64,000 nt of DNA from Pseudomonas sp. BP8 (lineage in GTDB: Bacteria; Pseudomonadota; Gammaproteobacteria; Pseudomonadales; Pseudomonadaceae): the NCBI RefSeq assembly GCF_017875955.1, contig NZ_JAGINK010000001.1, positions 4,494,501-4,558,500 of the forward strand, given 5' to 3'. Each line of letters starts with the position of its first letter. Position 1 is the first letter of the stretch. The notes under the pieces were generated by a model that made no database searches, was not told the DNA's origin, and was given only the letters and a program-made list of their open reading frames with translations. A program made the translations under genes and the position numbers. Below are positions 35,949-47,568 of this stretch, piece after piece.

Positions 35949-36377
35949 CTGCAAAGCAGCCCCGGCTTACTCAAGCCAGACCAAATCTCAAAGAGTATGA
36001 TCGGCCTAAGACTGGGGGCGGTCGCAGCACGTTGGCTGTGGATCGAAGCATGCTCTAGCAATGATTCGGCATAGCCAGTTGATGGCAAATAACGATCCTC
36101 GATATACCCCGCGCTTTCCTCCGTCAATTCAACCAGTTAGCGCCTAAGCCAAGGCTCTTGGCAACCACCCGCAGTTTCTTGACGCGGGCGCTCTGGTCTC
36201 CTTAGCTGAGATGACTACCAGCAGTAAAATTTTCGCGCAGGGCCTCTAGCTCGCGTCTTCGTGCGCGCTCGAAAAGGCTCTCCGTGCTGGTTTGGGTCGC
36301 CCTCTGTTTTTGTCGTACAGCTCGTGACATCAGGCCAGGTCCCTTGGCTGCACCTCAAAAAACAAAGGAGAACCGCC
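35949..36377. other. Intergenic region with repeat tail and a possible decayed gene
   Basis: The first ~50 bp repeat the segment at 45452-45510 (CAGCCCCGGCTTACTCAAGC then AATCTCAAAGA). Further on, a minus-strand frame (about 36271 to 36124) reads RARRRELEALRENF, is broken by a stop, and resumes as ARVKKLRVVAKSLGLGANWL before a stop. This resembles a helical basic protein but is not identifiable. It has no ribosome site and is not called as a gene. Confidence 0.4.
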
Positions 36378-37454
36378 ATGAAAAGAACTGCGCGCGCCTT
36401 GCGCCTCGATCATGTTCTCTACGCGGTTTCCACGTCGCTGCTCTTGGCAACCCCGGTGGAAACTTTTGCGTTCGAACTGCAGGAGGAAGAGCCGTTCGCC
36501 AACTTCCTGCGGCAGCCGGCGATGGCCCAGCTGACCCTCGAACCGGTCAGCGCCAGCGGCTTGGGCCTGAACACGCTGAGCGTGTTTTCCGAGCAGATGA
36601 GCAGACGCCACGGGCAGCCGGCACCGGAACTGATCGCCAGCCAGTGGGCGCAGTTTTTCCCGGGCATGCCACACACCGGCGCGCAGCCGCCCAACCAGCT
36701 CGAAGCGCCCAGCCAACAGCTGATGATCGGCCCAGACCTGTTTGTGCGCGAATCGGCAGCGGGCAATGTGCACCGGGCCGGGGTGTTCGTCGGCCACAAC
36801 AACCTGCAGACCTCGTTCAACGGCATGCGGCCGTTGCTCGGCGACAAGCAGCGCAATGCAGTCAACCTCAGCGGTGAAAGCCTGGGCGTGTACTGGAGCA
36901 TGAGCCATGAACAGGGCTGGCACCTGGATGCGGTGGCCATGGGCACGCGCATCGACGTCAGCGGGCGCAGCGAGAGCGGCCAGCGCCTGGACGACAGCGG
37001 CCATGCAATGACCTTCTCGCTGGAAGGCGGTTACCCGATTGGCTTGGGCGGTGGCTGGGTGATCGAGCCGCAGGCGCAGTTGATCAACCAGCAGTTCTTC
37101 CCGGGCAGCCAGGTGCAGGAAACCACCCTGCAGGCGTTCGACAGCCAGCCGAGCTGGAGCGGACGGGTCGGTGCCAAGTTGAGCGGGCGCTATGAGGTGC
37201 GGGGGATGCCGGTCGAACCCTACGTGCGGACCAACGTCTGGTACGACTTCAAGAACTCCGAGGGCGTACAGCTGGACCAGGTCGACAAGATTTCCAGCTC
37301 GCGCCAGTCAACCACGGTGGAATTGGGTTTGGGGCTGGTGGCACGGGTGACGCCGAGCATGGCGCTGTTTATCAGTGCTGACTACAGCAGTGATATGGAT
37401 GGCAATGACCTCAATGGGCTGATTGGCAGCTTGGGTGTGAAGATGCGCTGGTAG
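36378..37454 (+). CDS. Outer-membrane autotransporter beta-barrel domain protein
   Basis: A 358-residue protein with a signal peptide (about 1-33, cleaved near ETFAFE). A short proline-rich segment follows, then a ~240-residue autotransporter-type barrel. The barrel strands alternate hydrophobic and aromatic residues (GVFVGHNNLQTSFNG, SLGVYWSM, HLDAVAMGTRID, EGGYPIGLGGGWVIEPQAQL, GARVGAKLSG-like), and the last strand ends GSLGVKMRW with the C-terminal aromatic needed by BamA. There is almost no passenger. Function unknown. ATG at 36378 has AAAGGAG. It lies convergent with glgB, in the glucan region but apparently unrelated to it. Confidence 0.8.
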   Translation: MKRTARALRLDHVLYAVSTSLLLATPVETFAFELQEEEPFANFLRQPAMAQLTLEPVSASGLGLNTLSVFSEQMSRRHGQPAPELIASQWAQFFPGMPHTGAQPPNQLEAPSQQLMIGPDLFVRESAAGNVHRAGVFVGHNNLQTSFNGMRPLLGDKQRNAVNLSGESLGVYWSMSHEQGWHLDAVAMGTRIDVSGRSESGQRLDDSGHAMTFSLEGGYPIGLGGGWVIEPQAQLINQQFFPGSQVQETTLQAFDSQPSWSGRVGAKLSGRYEVRGMPVEPYVRTNVWYDFKNSEGVQLDQVDKISSSRQSTTVELGLGLVARVTPSMALFISADYSSDMDGNDLNGLIGSLGVKMRW

Positions 37455-37477
37455 CTTGTTGGGTGAGTCAAGAAGCT

Positions 37478-37496
37478 GGGGCCGCTTTGCGGCCCC
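37478..37496. terminator. GC hairpin between convergent genes
   Basis: GGGGCCGC-TTT-GCGGCCCC, a perfect 8-bp stem 23 bp after the autotransporter stop and 18 bp beyond the glgB stop. It could serve both directions. It has no U-run. Confidence 0.5.
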
Positions 37497-37514
37497 ACAT
37501 CAGGCCAATCTCGA

Positions 37515-39725
37515 TCAGGCCGGTTTCATCACCAACACGCCCAGCGGCGGCAGGTTCAGGGCCAACGACAACGGCTGCCCATGGCTAGGAATAGCCTCAC
37601 TGGTTACCGCGCCGAGGTTACCCACATTCGACCCGGCATACAGCTCGGCATCACTGTTGAGCAATTCCTGCCAACGCTCTCCAAACGGCACCCCAATCCG
37701 GTACCCCTGGCGCGGCACCGGGGTGAAGTTGGCCACCACCAGCAACGGCTCTCCAGCGCTGCTCCAGCGCAACCAGGCAAACACGCTGTTGTGCGCGTCA
37801 TCGCCAATCAGCCACTGGAAGCCCTGCGGCAGGCAATCCTGCTCATGCAGTGCCGGCAGCTCGCGGTACAGCCGGTTGAGATCACTGACCAGGGTTTTCA
37901 CCCCCTGGTGCTCGGAATACTGCAACAGGTACCAGTCCAGCTGATGGTCATGGTTCCACTCGCGCCACTGGCCGAACTCGCAGCCCATGAACAGCAGCTT
38001 CTTGCCCGGGTGAGTCCACATGAACGTCAGGTACGCACGCAGGTTGGCAAACTTCTGCCAGCGATCACCGGGCATCTTGTCGATCAGCGAGTGTTTGCCG
38101 TGCACCACCTCATCATGCGAGATCGGCAGGATGAAGTGCTCGGAGTAGGCATAGATCAGGCCGAAGCTCATCTCGTTATGGTGGTGAGTACGGTGAATCG
38201 GGTCGCTCTGGATGTAATGCAAGGTGTCGTGCATCCAACCCATGTTCCACTTGTAGTCAAAGCCCAGGCCGCCCTGCTGGGTCGGCTGGCTGACCCCGGG
38301 CCAGGCGGTCGACTCTTCGGCGATGACCAGCGCACCGGGCGCCTCATGGGCGACGACACCATTGAGGTGACGGAGGAAGTCGATCGCTTCGAGGTTCTCG
38401 CGCCCGCCATGGCGGTTGGGCACCCACTCGCCCGCCTTGCGTGAATAGTCACGGTAGAGCATCGACGCCACCGCATCGACGCGCAGCCCATCGATGTGGA
38501 AGTGCTTGAGCCAGTGCAGCGCCGAGGCCAGCATGAAGCCGCGCACCTCGTTGCGGCCGAGGTTGTAGATCAGCGTGTTCCAGTCCTGGTGGAAACCTTC
38601 CAGGGGGTTTTCGTACTCGTACAGGGCGGTACCGTCGAAACGCGCCAGGCCATGCTCATCGGTAGGGAAATGCGCCGGCACCCAGTCGAGGATCACGCCA
38701 ATGCCACCCTGGTGGCAGGCATCGATGAAGGCGGCGAAGTCTTCTGCCGTGCCGTAGCGAGAAGTCGGCGCAAACAGCGACAACGGTTGGTAGCCCCACG
38801 AGCCGCCGAACGGGTGCTCCATGATCGGCAGCATTTCAATGTGGGTGAAGCCCAGCTCCTGCACATACGGCACCAGGCGCTCGGCCAGCTCGCGCCAATT
38901 GTAGAAGCGCGCGACTTCACCGCCATCATCCAGCTCGCAGCGCCAGGAGCCGATGTGCAACTCGTAGATCGACAGCGGCGCGTTGTAGGCGTGACGCTGG
39001 GCCCGTTGCTCCATCCACTGCTGATCGCGCCACTGGTGCTCGAGTGGGCCGGCCACCTTCGACGCGGTGCTGGGCGGCAACTCGGTGGCGCGGGCGAGTG
39101 GGTCGGCCTTGAGCGGCAACACGCCGTCACGGCCGAGCACTTCGAACTTGTACGCTTCACCGACTCCCAGGCGCGGGACGAACAGCTCCCAGACCCCGGC
39201 GTTATGGCGCAGGCGCATCGGGTGGCGGCGGCCGTCCCAATTGTTGAAGCCGCCCACCACCGAGACCCGCCGGGCATTCGGCGCCCACACCGAAAACAGC
39301 ACGCCGTCGATGCCGTCAACCTGAGTCGGCTGCGCACCAAAACGCCCGGCCAGGTCGCGGTGGTTGCCTTCGGCGAACAGGTACATGTCCATGTCACCGA
39401 GCTGCGGGCCAAAGCTGTAGGGGTCTTCGGTGACCTGTTCGCCCCCCGCCCAACTGATCTGCAGCTGATAGGCCTGCTCGCGCTCCAGCCGCGCAGTGAA
39501 CAAGCCTGGCAGGCTGCCCTGTTGCATTTCGACGAGCACGCTGCCGTCATGCCGTGCCAGCAGCCTGGCATTCAGCGCGCCGGGCAGAAACGCCCGGACG
39601 AACAGCCCGCCCGCACCATCCGGGTGCGGGCCGAGCACGGCAAATGGATCGGCGTGCTCGGCGCGGGCCAGGGCGTCGATGTCCTGTTGCCGAAGTCCGC
39701 CGTTATCACGCGTGGTTGCGTTCAT
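37515..39725 (-). CDS. glgB: 1,4-alpha-glucan branching enzyme
   Basis: A 736-residue GH13_9 enzyme introducing alpha-1,6 branches. It has two N-terminal sandwich domains (DPFAVLGPHPDGAGGLFVRAFLPGA and CBM48 VSVVGGFNNWDGRRHPM). The catalytic barrel includes GLRVDAVASMLYRDYSRKAGEW (nucleophile), LVIAEESTAWPGVSQP (acid) and LPISHDEVVHGKHSL. It starts immediately beyond the treS stop, so it is the third gene of glgE-treS-glgB. In this layout it branches the linear glucan made by GlgE. Confidence 0.96.
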   Translation of the reverse strand: MNATTRDNGGLRQQDIDALARAEHADPFAVLGPHPDGAGGLFVRAFLPGALNARLLARHDGSVLVEMQQGSLPGLFTARLEREQAYQLQISWAGGEQVTEDPYSFGPQLGDMDMYLFAEGNHRDLAGRFGAQPTQVDGIDGVLFSVWAPNARRVSVVGGFNNWDGRRHPMRLRHNAGVWELFVPRLGVGEAYKFEVLGRDGVLPLKADPLARATELPPSTASKVAGPLEHQWRDQQWMEQRAQRHAYNAPLSIYELHIGSWRCELDDGGEVARFYNWRELAERLVPYVQELGFTHIEMLPIMEHPFGGSWGYQPLSLFAPTSRYGTAEDFAAFIDACHQGGIGVILDWVPAHFPTDEHGLARFDGTALYEYENPLEGFHQDWNTLIYNLGRNEVRGFMLASALHWLKHFHIDGLRVDAVASMLYRDYSRKAGEWVPNRHGGRENLEAIDFLRHLNGVVAHEAPGALVIAEESTAWPGVSQPTQQGGLGFDYKWNMGWMHDTLHYIQSDPIHRTHHHNEMSFGLIYAYSEHFILPISHDEVVHGKHSLIDKMPGDRWQKFANLRAYLTFMWTHPGKKLLFMGCEFGQWREWNHDHQLDWYLLQYSEHQGVKTLVSDLNRLYRELPALHEQDCLPQGFQWLIGDDAHNSVFAWLRWSSAGEPLLVVANFTPVPRQGYRIGVPFGERWQELLNSDAELYAGSNVGNLGAVTSEAIPSHGQPLSLALNLPPLGVLVMKPA

Positions 39726-43037
<3,312 letters not shown>

Positions 43038-43078
43038 ATGCGACTCCTTTCAAGTTTTCTGGGTTGGCGCAACGAGGT

Positions 43079-45097
43079 TTAGTGGGCTTTTTCGATGCGC
43101 CAGATGCCAAACGGCTGGTAAGCGGGGTCGATGCGCATCCACTGGGTCTTGCCGTGCCAGGTCCAGCGATGGCCGTTCATCAGGTCTTCGCCGAGGGTAT
43201 CGGCATCGTCATCCAGGCCCAGCTCCCACAGCGGCAGTTCAAAGCTCGCTTCCTGCACGTTGTGCGGATCGAGGCTGATGGCGACCAGGATGTAGTTGTC
43301 GCGCTCACGCGTGCGCTTGGCGAAATACAGGATGTTGTCGTTCCAGCAGTTGAAGAACGCTACGCCCAGGTGGGTCTGCAGGGCGCGGTTCTGCCGGCGG
43401 ATGCGGTTGAGCTGGGCGATCTCGGCAACGATGTTGCCGGGGGCCGTGAAATCGCGCGGGCGAATCTCGTACTTTTCCGAGTCGAGATACTCCTCCTTGC
43501 CCGGAATCGCCGCCCCTTCGCACAGTTCAAAGCCTGAATACATGCCCCACAGGCCCGAGCCCATGGTCGCCAGCGCGGCGCGGATGAGAAAACCGGCGCG
43601 CCCGGAGCGCTGCAGGAAAAACGGGTTGATGTCTGGGGTGTTGACGAAGAAGTTGGGCCGGTAGCACTGGCTCCACGGCGGCTGGTTGAGTTCTTCGAAG
43701 TACTCGCGCAGCTCCTGCTTGGTGTTGCGCCAGGTGAAGTAGGTGTAGCTCTGGGCATAGCCGACCTTGCCCAGCCGGGCCATCATCGCCGGCTTGGTGA
43801 AGGCCTCGGCAAGAAAGATCACTTCCGGGTGCTGGCTGCGCACATTGGCGATCAGCCATTGCCAGAACGGCAGCGGCTTGGTGTGCGGGTTGTCGACGCG
43901 GAAGGTGTTCACGCCCTCTTCGACCCAGCCCACCACCACGTCACGCAGCGCCAGCCACAGCGAGGGCACGGCGTCGGCGGCATAGAAATCGACGTTGACG
44001 ATGTCCTGGTATTTTTTCGGCGGATTCTCGGCATAGCGGATACTGCCGTCGGGGCGCCAGCTGAACCAGCCGGGGTGTTCGACCAGCCAGGGATGGTCTT
44101 GCGAGCACTGGATGGCGAAGTCGAGGGCGATCTCCAGGCCGTGCTCGGCCGCTGCGGCTACCAGTCGACGGAAATCCTCGCGGCTGCCCAGTTGCGGATG
44201 GATCGCGTCGTGGCCGCCTTCATGGCTGCCGATGGCGTAGGGGCTGCCCGGGTCATCGGGGCCGGCCTGCAAGGCGTTGTTGCGGCCTTTGCGGTGCTGC
44301 TTGCCGATCGGGTGGATGGGCGGGAAGTACAGCACATCAAAGCCCATGTCGCGGATCATCGGCAGACGCTGGTGGACGTCATTGAAGGTGCCGTGGCGCG
44401 CGGGGTCGTCAGTGATCGAGCGCGGGAACAACTCATACCAGCTGGCAAACTGCGCGGCCGGGCGGTCGACATCAAGGGGAAATTCGTTGCTGCGGGTGAG
44501 GTAGCTGCGGTGCTCGGCCTCGGTCATCAGGCGCGCGGTGTCGGCCTCGAGCAGCAAGGCTACCTGGTCATCCTGGGCAAGCTCGGGCAGCCGCGCCTGA
44601 AGGGCCAGGATCTGTTCACGCAGCGGGCCTGTGCTGCGTTCTGCGCCTTTGCCCAGCAGCAGGCGCCCCTCCTCCAACTCGAGCTTGACCTCGACGCCGG
44701 CGCTGAACTTCTTCTCCAGGTCGTAGCAGTAGGTGGCGAACGGGTCGATCCAGGCTTCGATGCTGAACAGGTGCAGGCCCAGCTCGACGGGGGTGAACTC
44801 AGCCCGCCACAAGTCATTGCCCTCGGCCACCATGGGCAGCGCATGCCAGTGCGGGCTGCGGGCCTGACGCCAATGCAGGACCACCATCAACTGGTCGTGG
44901 CCGTCGCTGTAGACCTTGCTGGTGACCTGCACCGGCTGGCCGCTGACGGCCTTGGCGGCGAAGGTGCCGCCGTCGAGCACCGGCATGGTGTCTTCGATCA
45001 CCAGGCGCGGCGCCAACAGCGCCTGGGACAGGCTGACGACCTGGTCCGGGTGGTCATTGGCCATGGGTACGCTTTCGAAGGGCTCGTTACGAGACAT
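43079..45097 (-). CDS. glgE: Alpha-1,4-glucan:maltose-1-phosphate maltosyltransferase
   Basis: A 672-residue GH13_3 enzyme that adds maltosyl units from maltose 1-phosphate to alpha-glucan. It has an N-terminal beta domain and the catalytic barrel: the family stretch LYFPPIHPIGKQHRKGRNN, the nucleophile in NTFRVDNPHTKPLPFWQW and the acid in VIFLAEAFTKPAMM. The start MSRNEPFES at 45097 has GGGAG 8 nt upstream; MANDHPD at 45064 is a possible alternative. It is the first gene of glgE-treS-glgB. An AlgU-like promoter lies at 45134-45161 on the same strand. Confidence 0.96.
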   Translation of the reverse strand: MSRNEPFESVPMANDHPDQVVSLSQALLAPRLVIEDTMPVLDGGTFAAKAVSGQPVQVTSKVYSDGHDQLMVVLHWRQARSPHWHALPMVAEGNDLWRAEFTPVELGLHLFSIEAWIDPFATYCYDLEKKFSAGVEVKLELEEGRLLLGKGAERSTGPLREQILALQARLPELAQDDQVALLLEADTARLMTEAEHRSYLTRSNEFPLDVDRPAAQFASWYELFPRSITDDPARHGTFNDVHQRLPMIRDMGFDVLYFPPIHPIGKQHRKGRNNALQAGPDDPGSPYAIGSHEGGHDAIHPQLGSREDFRRLVAAAAEHGLEIALDFAIQCSQDHPWLVEHPGWFSWRPDGSIRYAENPPKKYQDIVNVDFYAADAVPSLWLALRDVVVGWVEEGVNTFRVDNPHTKPLPFWQWLIANVRSQHPEVIFLAEAFTKPAMMARLGKVGYAQSYTYFTWRNTKQELREYFEELNQPPWSQCYRPNFFVNTPDINPFFLQRSGRAGFLIRAALATMGSGLWGMYSGFELCEGAAIPGKEEYLDSEKYEIRPRDFTAPGNIVAEIAQLNRIRRQNRALQTHLGVAFFNCWNDNILYFAKRTRERDNYILVAISLDPHNVQEASFELPLWELGLDDDADTLGEDLMNGHRWTWHGKTQWMRIDPAYQPFGIWRIEKAH

Positions 45098-45133
45098 CGG
45101 ACCTGCTCCCTGTTGGCTTGTGGCGGTAAGGGT

Positions 45134-45161
45134 TCAGAGCCGTGAGCGACGCGAGGGGTTC
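45134..45161 (-). promoter_or_regulatory. AlgU-like promoter upstream of glgE
   Basis: On the minus strand, GAACCC (45161-45156), a 17-nt spacer and TCTGA (45138-45134) match the AlgU consensus GAACTT-N16/17-TCTGA at 9 of 11 defined positions, with the -10 exact. It lies 37 bp upstream of the glgE start. Confidence 0.5.
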
Positions 45162-45236
45162 AAATAAATTGAGCGAATGGCGCGGACCCTGATCAAAGCC
45201 ACTACCACCCTCTCAACACCCCAGCGAGGTCAGGCC

Positions 45237-45398
45237 ATGAACATTCCCATTCCACCGGAGACACCCGATCCGAACATCGATGACCCGAGCCTGCCGCCAC
45301 CCGTGCCGGAAGAAGACCCGGACGAGTTGCCGATCAAGCCGACCATGCCGCCGACCGTGGGCGACCCGCCTAGTCAGGAGCCGCCGGTGAAGGCCTAA
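45237..45398 (+). CDS. Proline-rich acidic small protein (53 aa)
   Basis: ATG at 45237 with GCGAGGTC upstream opens a 53-codon frame. The product is 19 of 53 proline with many D/E (PIPPETPDPNIDDPSLPPPV and PEEDPDELPIKPTMPP). It has no hydrophobic segment, so it is probably cytoplasmic and unstructured. No family was recognised. It is divergent from glgE. Composition and ribosome site favour a real gene. Confidence 0.6.
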   Translation: MNIPIPPETPDPNIDDPSLPPPVPEEDPDELPIKPTMPPTVGDPPSQEPPVKA

Positions 45399-45451
45399 GG
45401 ATAGACAAGGAATCGCCGGCCTTTTGGAATTGCACATGGCTGGAGAATGTT

Positions 45452-45470
45452 GGGGCTGCTTTGCAGCCCC
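45452..45470. terminator. GC hairpin and REP-associated tail
   Basis: GGGGCTGC-TTT-GCAGCCCC, 8-bp stem, follows the small gene. It continues into GGCTTACTCAAGCCAGAC and AATCTCAAAGA, which repeat the sequence at about 35963-35992. It stands between the small gene and the convergent acyl-CoA ligase gene. Confidence 0.5.
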
Positions 45471-45564
45471 GGCTTACTCAAGCCAGACGAATATCTCAAA
45501 GACCTTGAAAGGCATGGCCGTAAGGGCGAAAGCATCCATCAGCCCCCACCCCAAATGACACCAG

Positions 45565-47247
45565 TCAACACCCTCCCCTCCCACCAAGCTCTTCGCTACT
45601 GATCTCCCGCATGCGGAACTTCTGCACCTTGCCCGTCACCGTCATAGGGTATTCGTCAACGAAGCGGATATGCCGCGGCACCTTGAAGTGTGCGATGCGT
45701 GCCTTGCACCAACCCTGCAGTTCCTCGACCGTGGCGCTGTGCCCGGGGTGCAGTTTGATCCAGGCCACAATCTCTTCGCCGTACCTGCTGCACGGAATGC
45801 CGATCACCTGCGCATCGGCCACCGCCGGATGGGTATAGAAAAACTCCTCCAGCTCACGCGGATAGATATTCTCACCACCGCGAATGATCATGTCCTTGTT
45901 CCGCCCGACAATCCGCACATAGCCCTGCTCGTCCATCACCGCCAGGTCGCCGCTGTGCATCCAGCGCGCCGGGTCGATGGCCTCGAGCGTCGCCTGCGGG
46001 TTGTCCCAGTAACCCAGCATCACGCTGTAACCACGCGTGCACAACTCGCCGATCTCACCCCGCGGGACGATGCAGCCCTGCGCGTCCACCAGCTTGGTTT
46101 CCAGCTGCGGCTGGGTGCGACCGACCGTGGTCACGCGCAGTTCCAGCGCATCATCAGGCCCGGTCTGCAGCGACACCGGGCTGGTCTCGGTCATGCCGTA
46201 GGCAATCTGCACCTGGGCCATGTGCAACTGGGCGATAACCCGGCGCATGACTTCGATCGGGCAGGTCGCGCCGGCCATGATGCCGCTGCGCAGGCTCGAC
46301 AGGTCGAGGCCGTTGCGTGCGGGGTGGTCGAGCATGGCGATGAACATGGTCGGCACGCCATACAGCAGGCTCGCGCGCTCCTCGGCCACCGCACGCAGGG
46401 TCAGCTCGGGGTCGAAGGCGTCGTTGGGGTAGACCATCGTGCTGCCATGGGTGATGCAGCCGAGGTTGGCCATGACCATGCCGAAGCAGTGGTACAGCGG
46501 CACCGGGATCACCATGCGGTCGCGCTCGGTCAGGCCGAGGCTCTCGCCGACCATCCAGCCGTTGTTGAGGATGTTGTAGTGGCTGAGCGTGGCGCCCTTG
46601 GGCGCACCGGTGGTGCCGGAGGTGTACTGGATGTTCACCGGCTGGTCGAACTGCAGGCTGCGCTGACGCGCAAGGTAAGCCGCCGGGTCGGTCTGCCCGG
46701 CCCGCTCGGCCAGTTGCTGCCACGCCAGGAAGCCGACAGGCGGCTGCTCGGCCAAGCTGATTACGCCGCGCAGCTCGGGCAAGGTGGCGCTGGCCCAACT
46801 GCCGGGCGCCTGCTCGGCCAAGGCGGGCACCAGCTCGATCAGCATGGCGTGGTAGTCGGAGGTCTTGAACGCATCGGCACAGACCAGCCAGCGGCAGCCC
46901 GACTGGCGCAGCACGTAGTCGAGCTCGGCGACCCGGTAGGCCGGGTTGAGGTTGACGAGGATGCTGCCCACCTTGGCGCTGGCCAACTGCAGGATGCACC
47001 ACTGGGCGCAATTGGGCGCCCAGATACCGACCCGGTCACCCGTGTCGATACCCAAGGCCATCAGGGCGCGGGCATGCCGGTCGACCTCGTCGGCCAGTTG
47101 TTGCCAGGTGTAGCGCAAGCCCTGGTGACGCACGACCAATGCCTCGCCGGCGGCGCAGCGGGCCACCGTGGCATCAAAGGCCTGGCCGATGGTCTGCTCG
47201 AGCAAAGGCTTGTCCTGGGGGCCTCGGGTGTAACTGGGTTGGCTCAT
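45565..47247 (-). CDS. AMP-binding acyl-CoA ligase of the leucine/isovalerate cluster
   Basis: A 560-residue ANL-superfamily ligase. The P-loop is IQYTSGTTGAPKGATLSHYN, with GMTETSPVS (A5 motif), DLAVMDEQGYVRIVGRNKDMIIRGGENIYPRELEEF (hinge/A8) and a C-terminal VTGKVQKFRMRE with the catalytic lysine. It activates a carboxylic acid to its CoA thioester. Divergence from liuABCD and a shared pair of operators suggest a branched or medium-chain acid such as isovalerate, which is inference. The start at 47247 has AAGGGAT. The leader contains an AAC/AAG-rich stretch (47255-47270, minus) like an Hfq-Crc site. Confidence 0.85.
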   Translation of the reverse strand: MSQPSYTRGPQDKPLLEQTIGQAFDATVARCAAGEALVVRHQGLRYTWQQLADEVDRHARALMALGIDTGDRVGIWAPNCAQWCILQLASAKVGSILVNLNPAYRVAELDYVLRQSGCRWLVCADAFKTSDYHAMLIELVPALAEQAPGSWASATLPELRGVISLAEQPPVGFLAWQQLAERAGQTDPAAYLARQRSLQFDQPVNIQYTSGTTGAPKGATLSHYNILNNGWMVGESLGLTERDRMVIPVPLYHCFGMVMANLGCITHGSTMVYPNDAFDPELTLRAVAEERASLLYGVPTMFIAMLDHPARNGLDLSSLRSGIMAGATCPIEVMRRVIAQLHMAQVQIAYGMTETSPVSLQTGPDDALELRVTTVGRTQPQLETKLVDAQGCIVPRGEIGELCTRGYSVMLGYWDNPQATLEAIDPARWMHSGDLAVMDEQGYVRIVGRNKDMIIRGGENIYPRELEEFFYTHPAVADAQVIGIPCSRYGEEIVAWIKLHPGHSATVEELQGWCKARIAHFKVPRHIRFVDEYPMTVTGKVQKFRMREISSEELGGRGGC

Positions 47248-47311
47248 GAGTATCCCTTCTTGTGATTGTTCTGGGCATGACTGCAATACGCGACGGATAC
47301 TCTGGCGCAGA

Positions 47312-47327
47312 TTAACGTTAACGTAAA
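47312..47327. promoter_or_regulatory. LiuR-like operator 1 (TTAACGTTAACGTAAA)
   Basis: It has one mismatch to the perfect palindrome at 47362-47377, and both copies continue identically into GGTGATG. It is 65 bp upstream of the acyl-CoA ligase start. Confidence 0.6.
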
Positions 47328-47361
47328 GGTGATGCATGGATTGACAGTGCCCAGAGGCAGG

Positions 47362-47377
47362 TTTACGTTAACGTAAA
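47362..47377. promoter_or_regulatory. LiuR-like operator 2 (TTTACGTTAACGTAAA)
   Basis: A perfect 16-bp palindrome whose centre is exactly 50 bp from that of operator 1. It resembles the LiuR (MerR family) boxes I recall for isovalerate/leucine catabolic genes. TTGACA at 47341-47346 could be the -35 of the liuA promoter, so the box would lie in the -35/-10 spacer, as usual for MerR activators. LiuR itself is not encoded in the window. Confidence 0.6.
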
Positions 47378-47412
47378 GGTGATGAGCGCATCGGCTCACG
47401 GCACACCACTAC

Positions 47413-47507
47413 CCCTGTAGGAGCGGGCTTGCCCCGCGAAGGCGTAGGCACGGCTGACGGAAATGTCTGACCTGACGCCTTCGCGGGGCAAGCCCGCTCT
47501 TACAGGG
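47413..47507. repeat. Inverted REP pair in the liuA leader region
   Basis: Two GGGGCAAGCCCGCTC-family arms, about 32 nt each, face each other across about 32 nt. They lie between the LiuR-like operators and the liuA start, so a transcript starting near the operators would carry this hairpin in its 5' leader. Confidence 0.8.
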
Positions 47508-47546
47508 AAGGCGGTGTTGCCATGAGCTACGGTGTAGTCCAATTTC

Positions 47547-47558
47547 AAGAACAACAAG
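47547..47558 (+). promoter_or_regulatory. Candidate Hfq-Crc (catabolite repression) site upstream of liuA
   Basis: AAGAACAACAAG is four consecutive AAN triplets, the pattern bound by Hfq with Crc in Pseudomonas. It ends 10 nt before the liuA ATG and includes part of the AAGG ribosome site, so binding would block translation. Confidence 0.5.
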
Positions 47559-47568
47559 GTGCCCCCGC

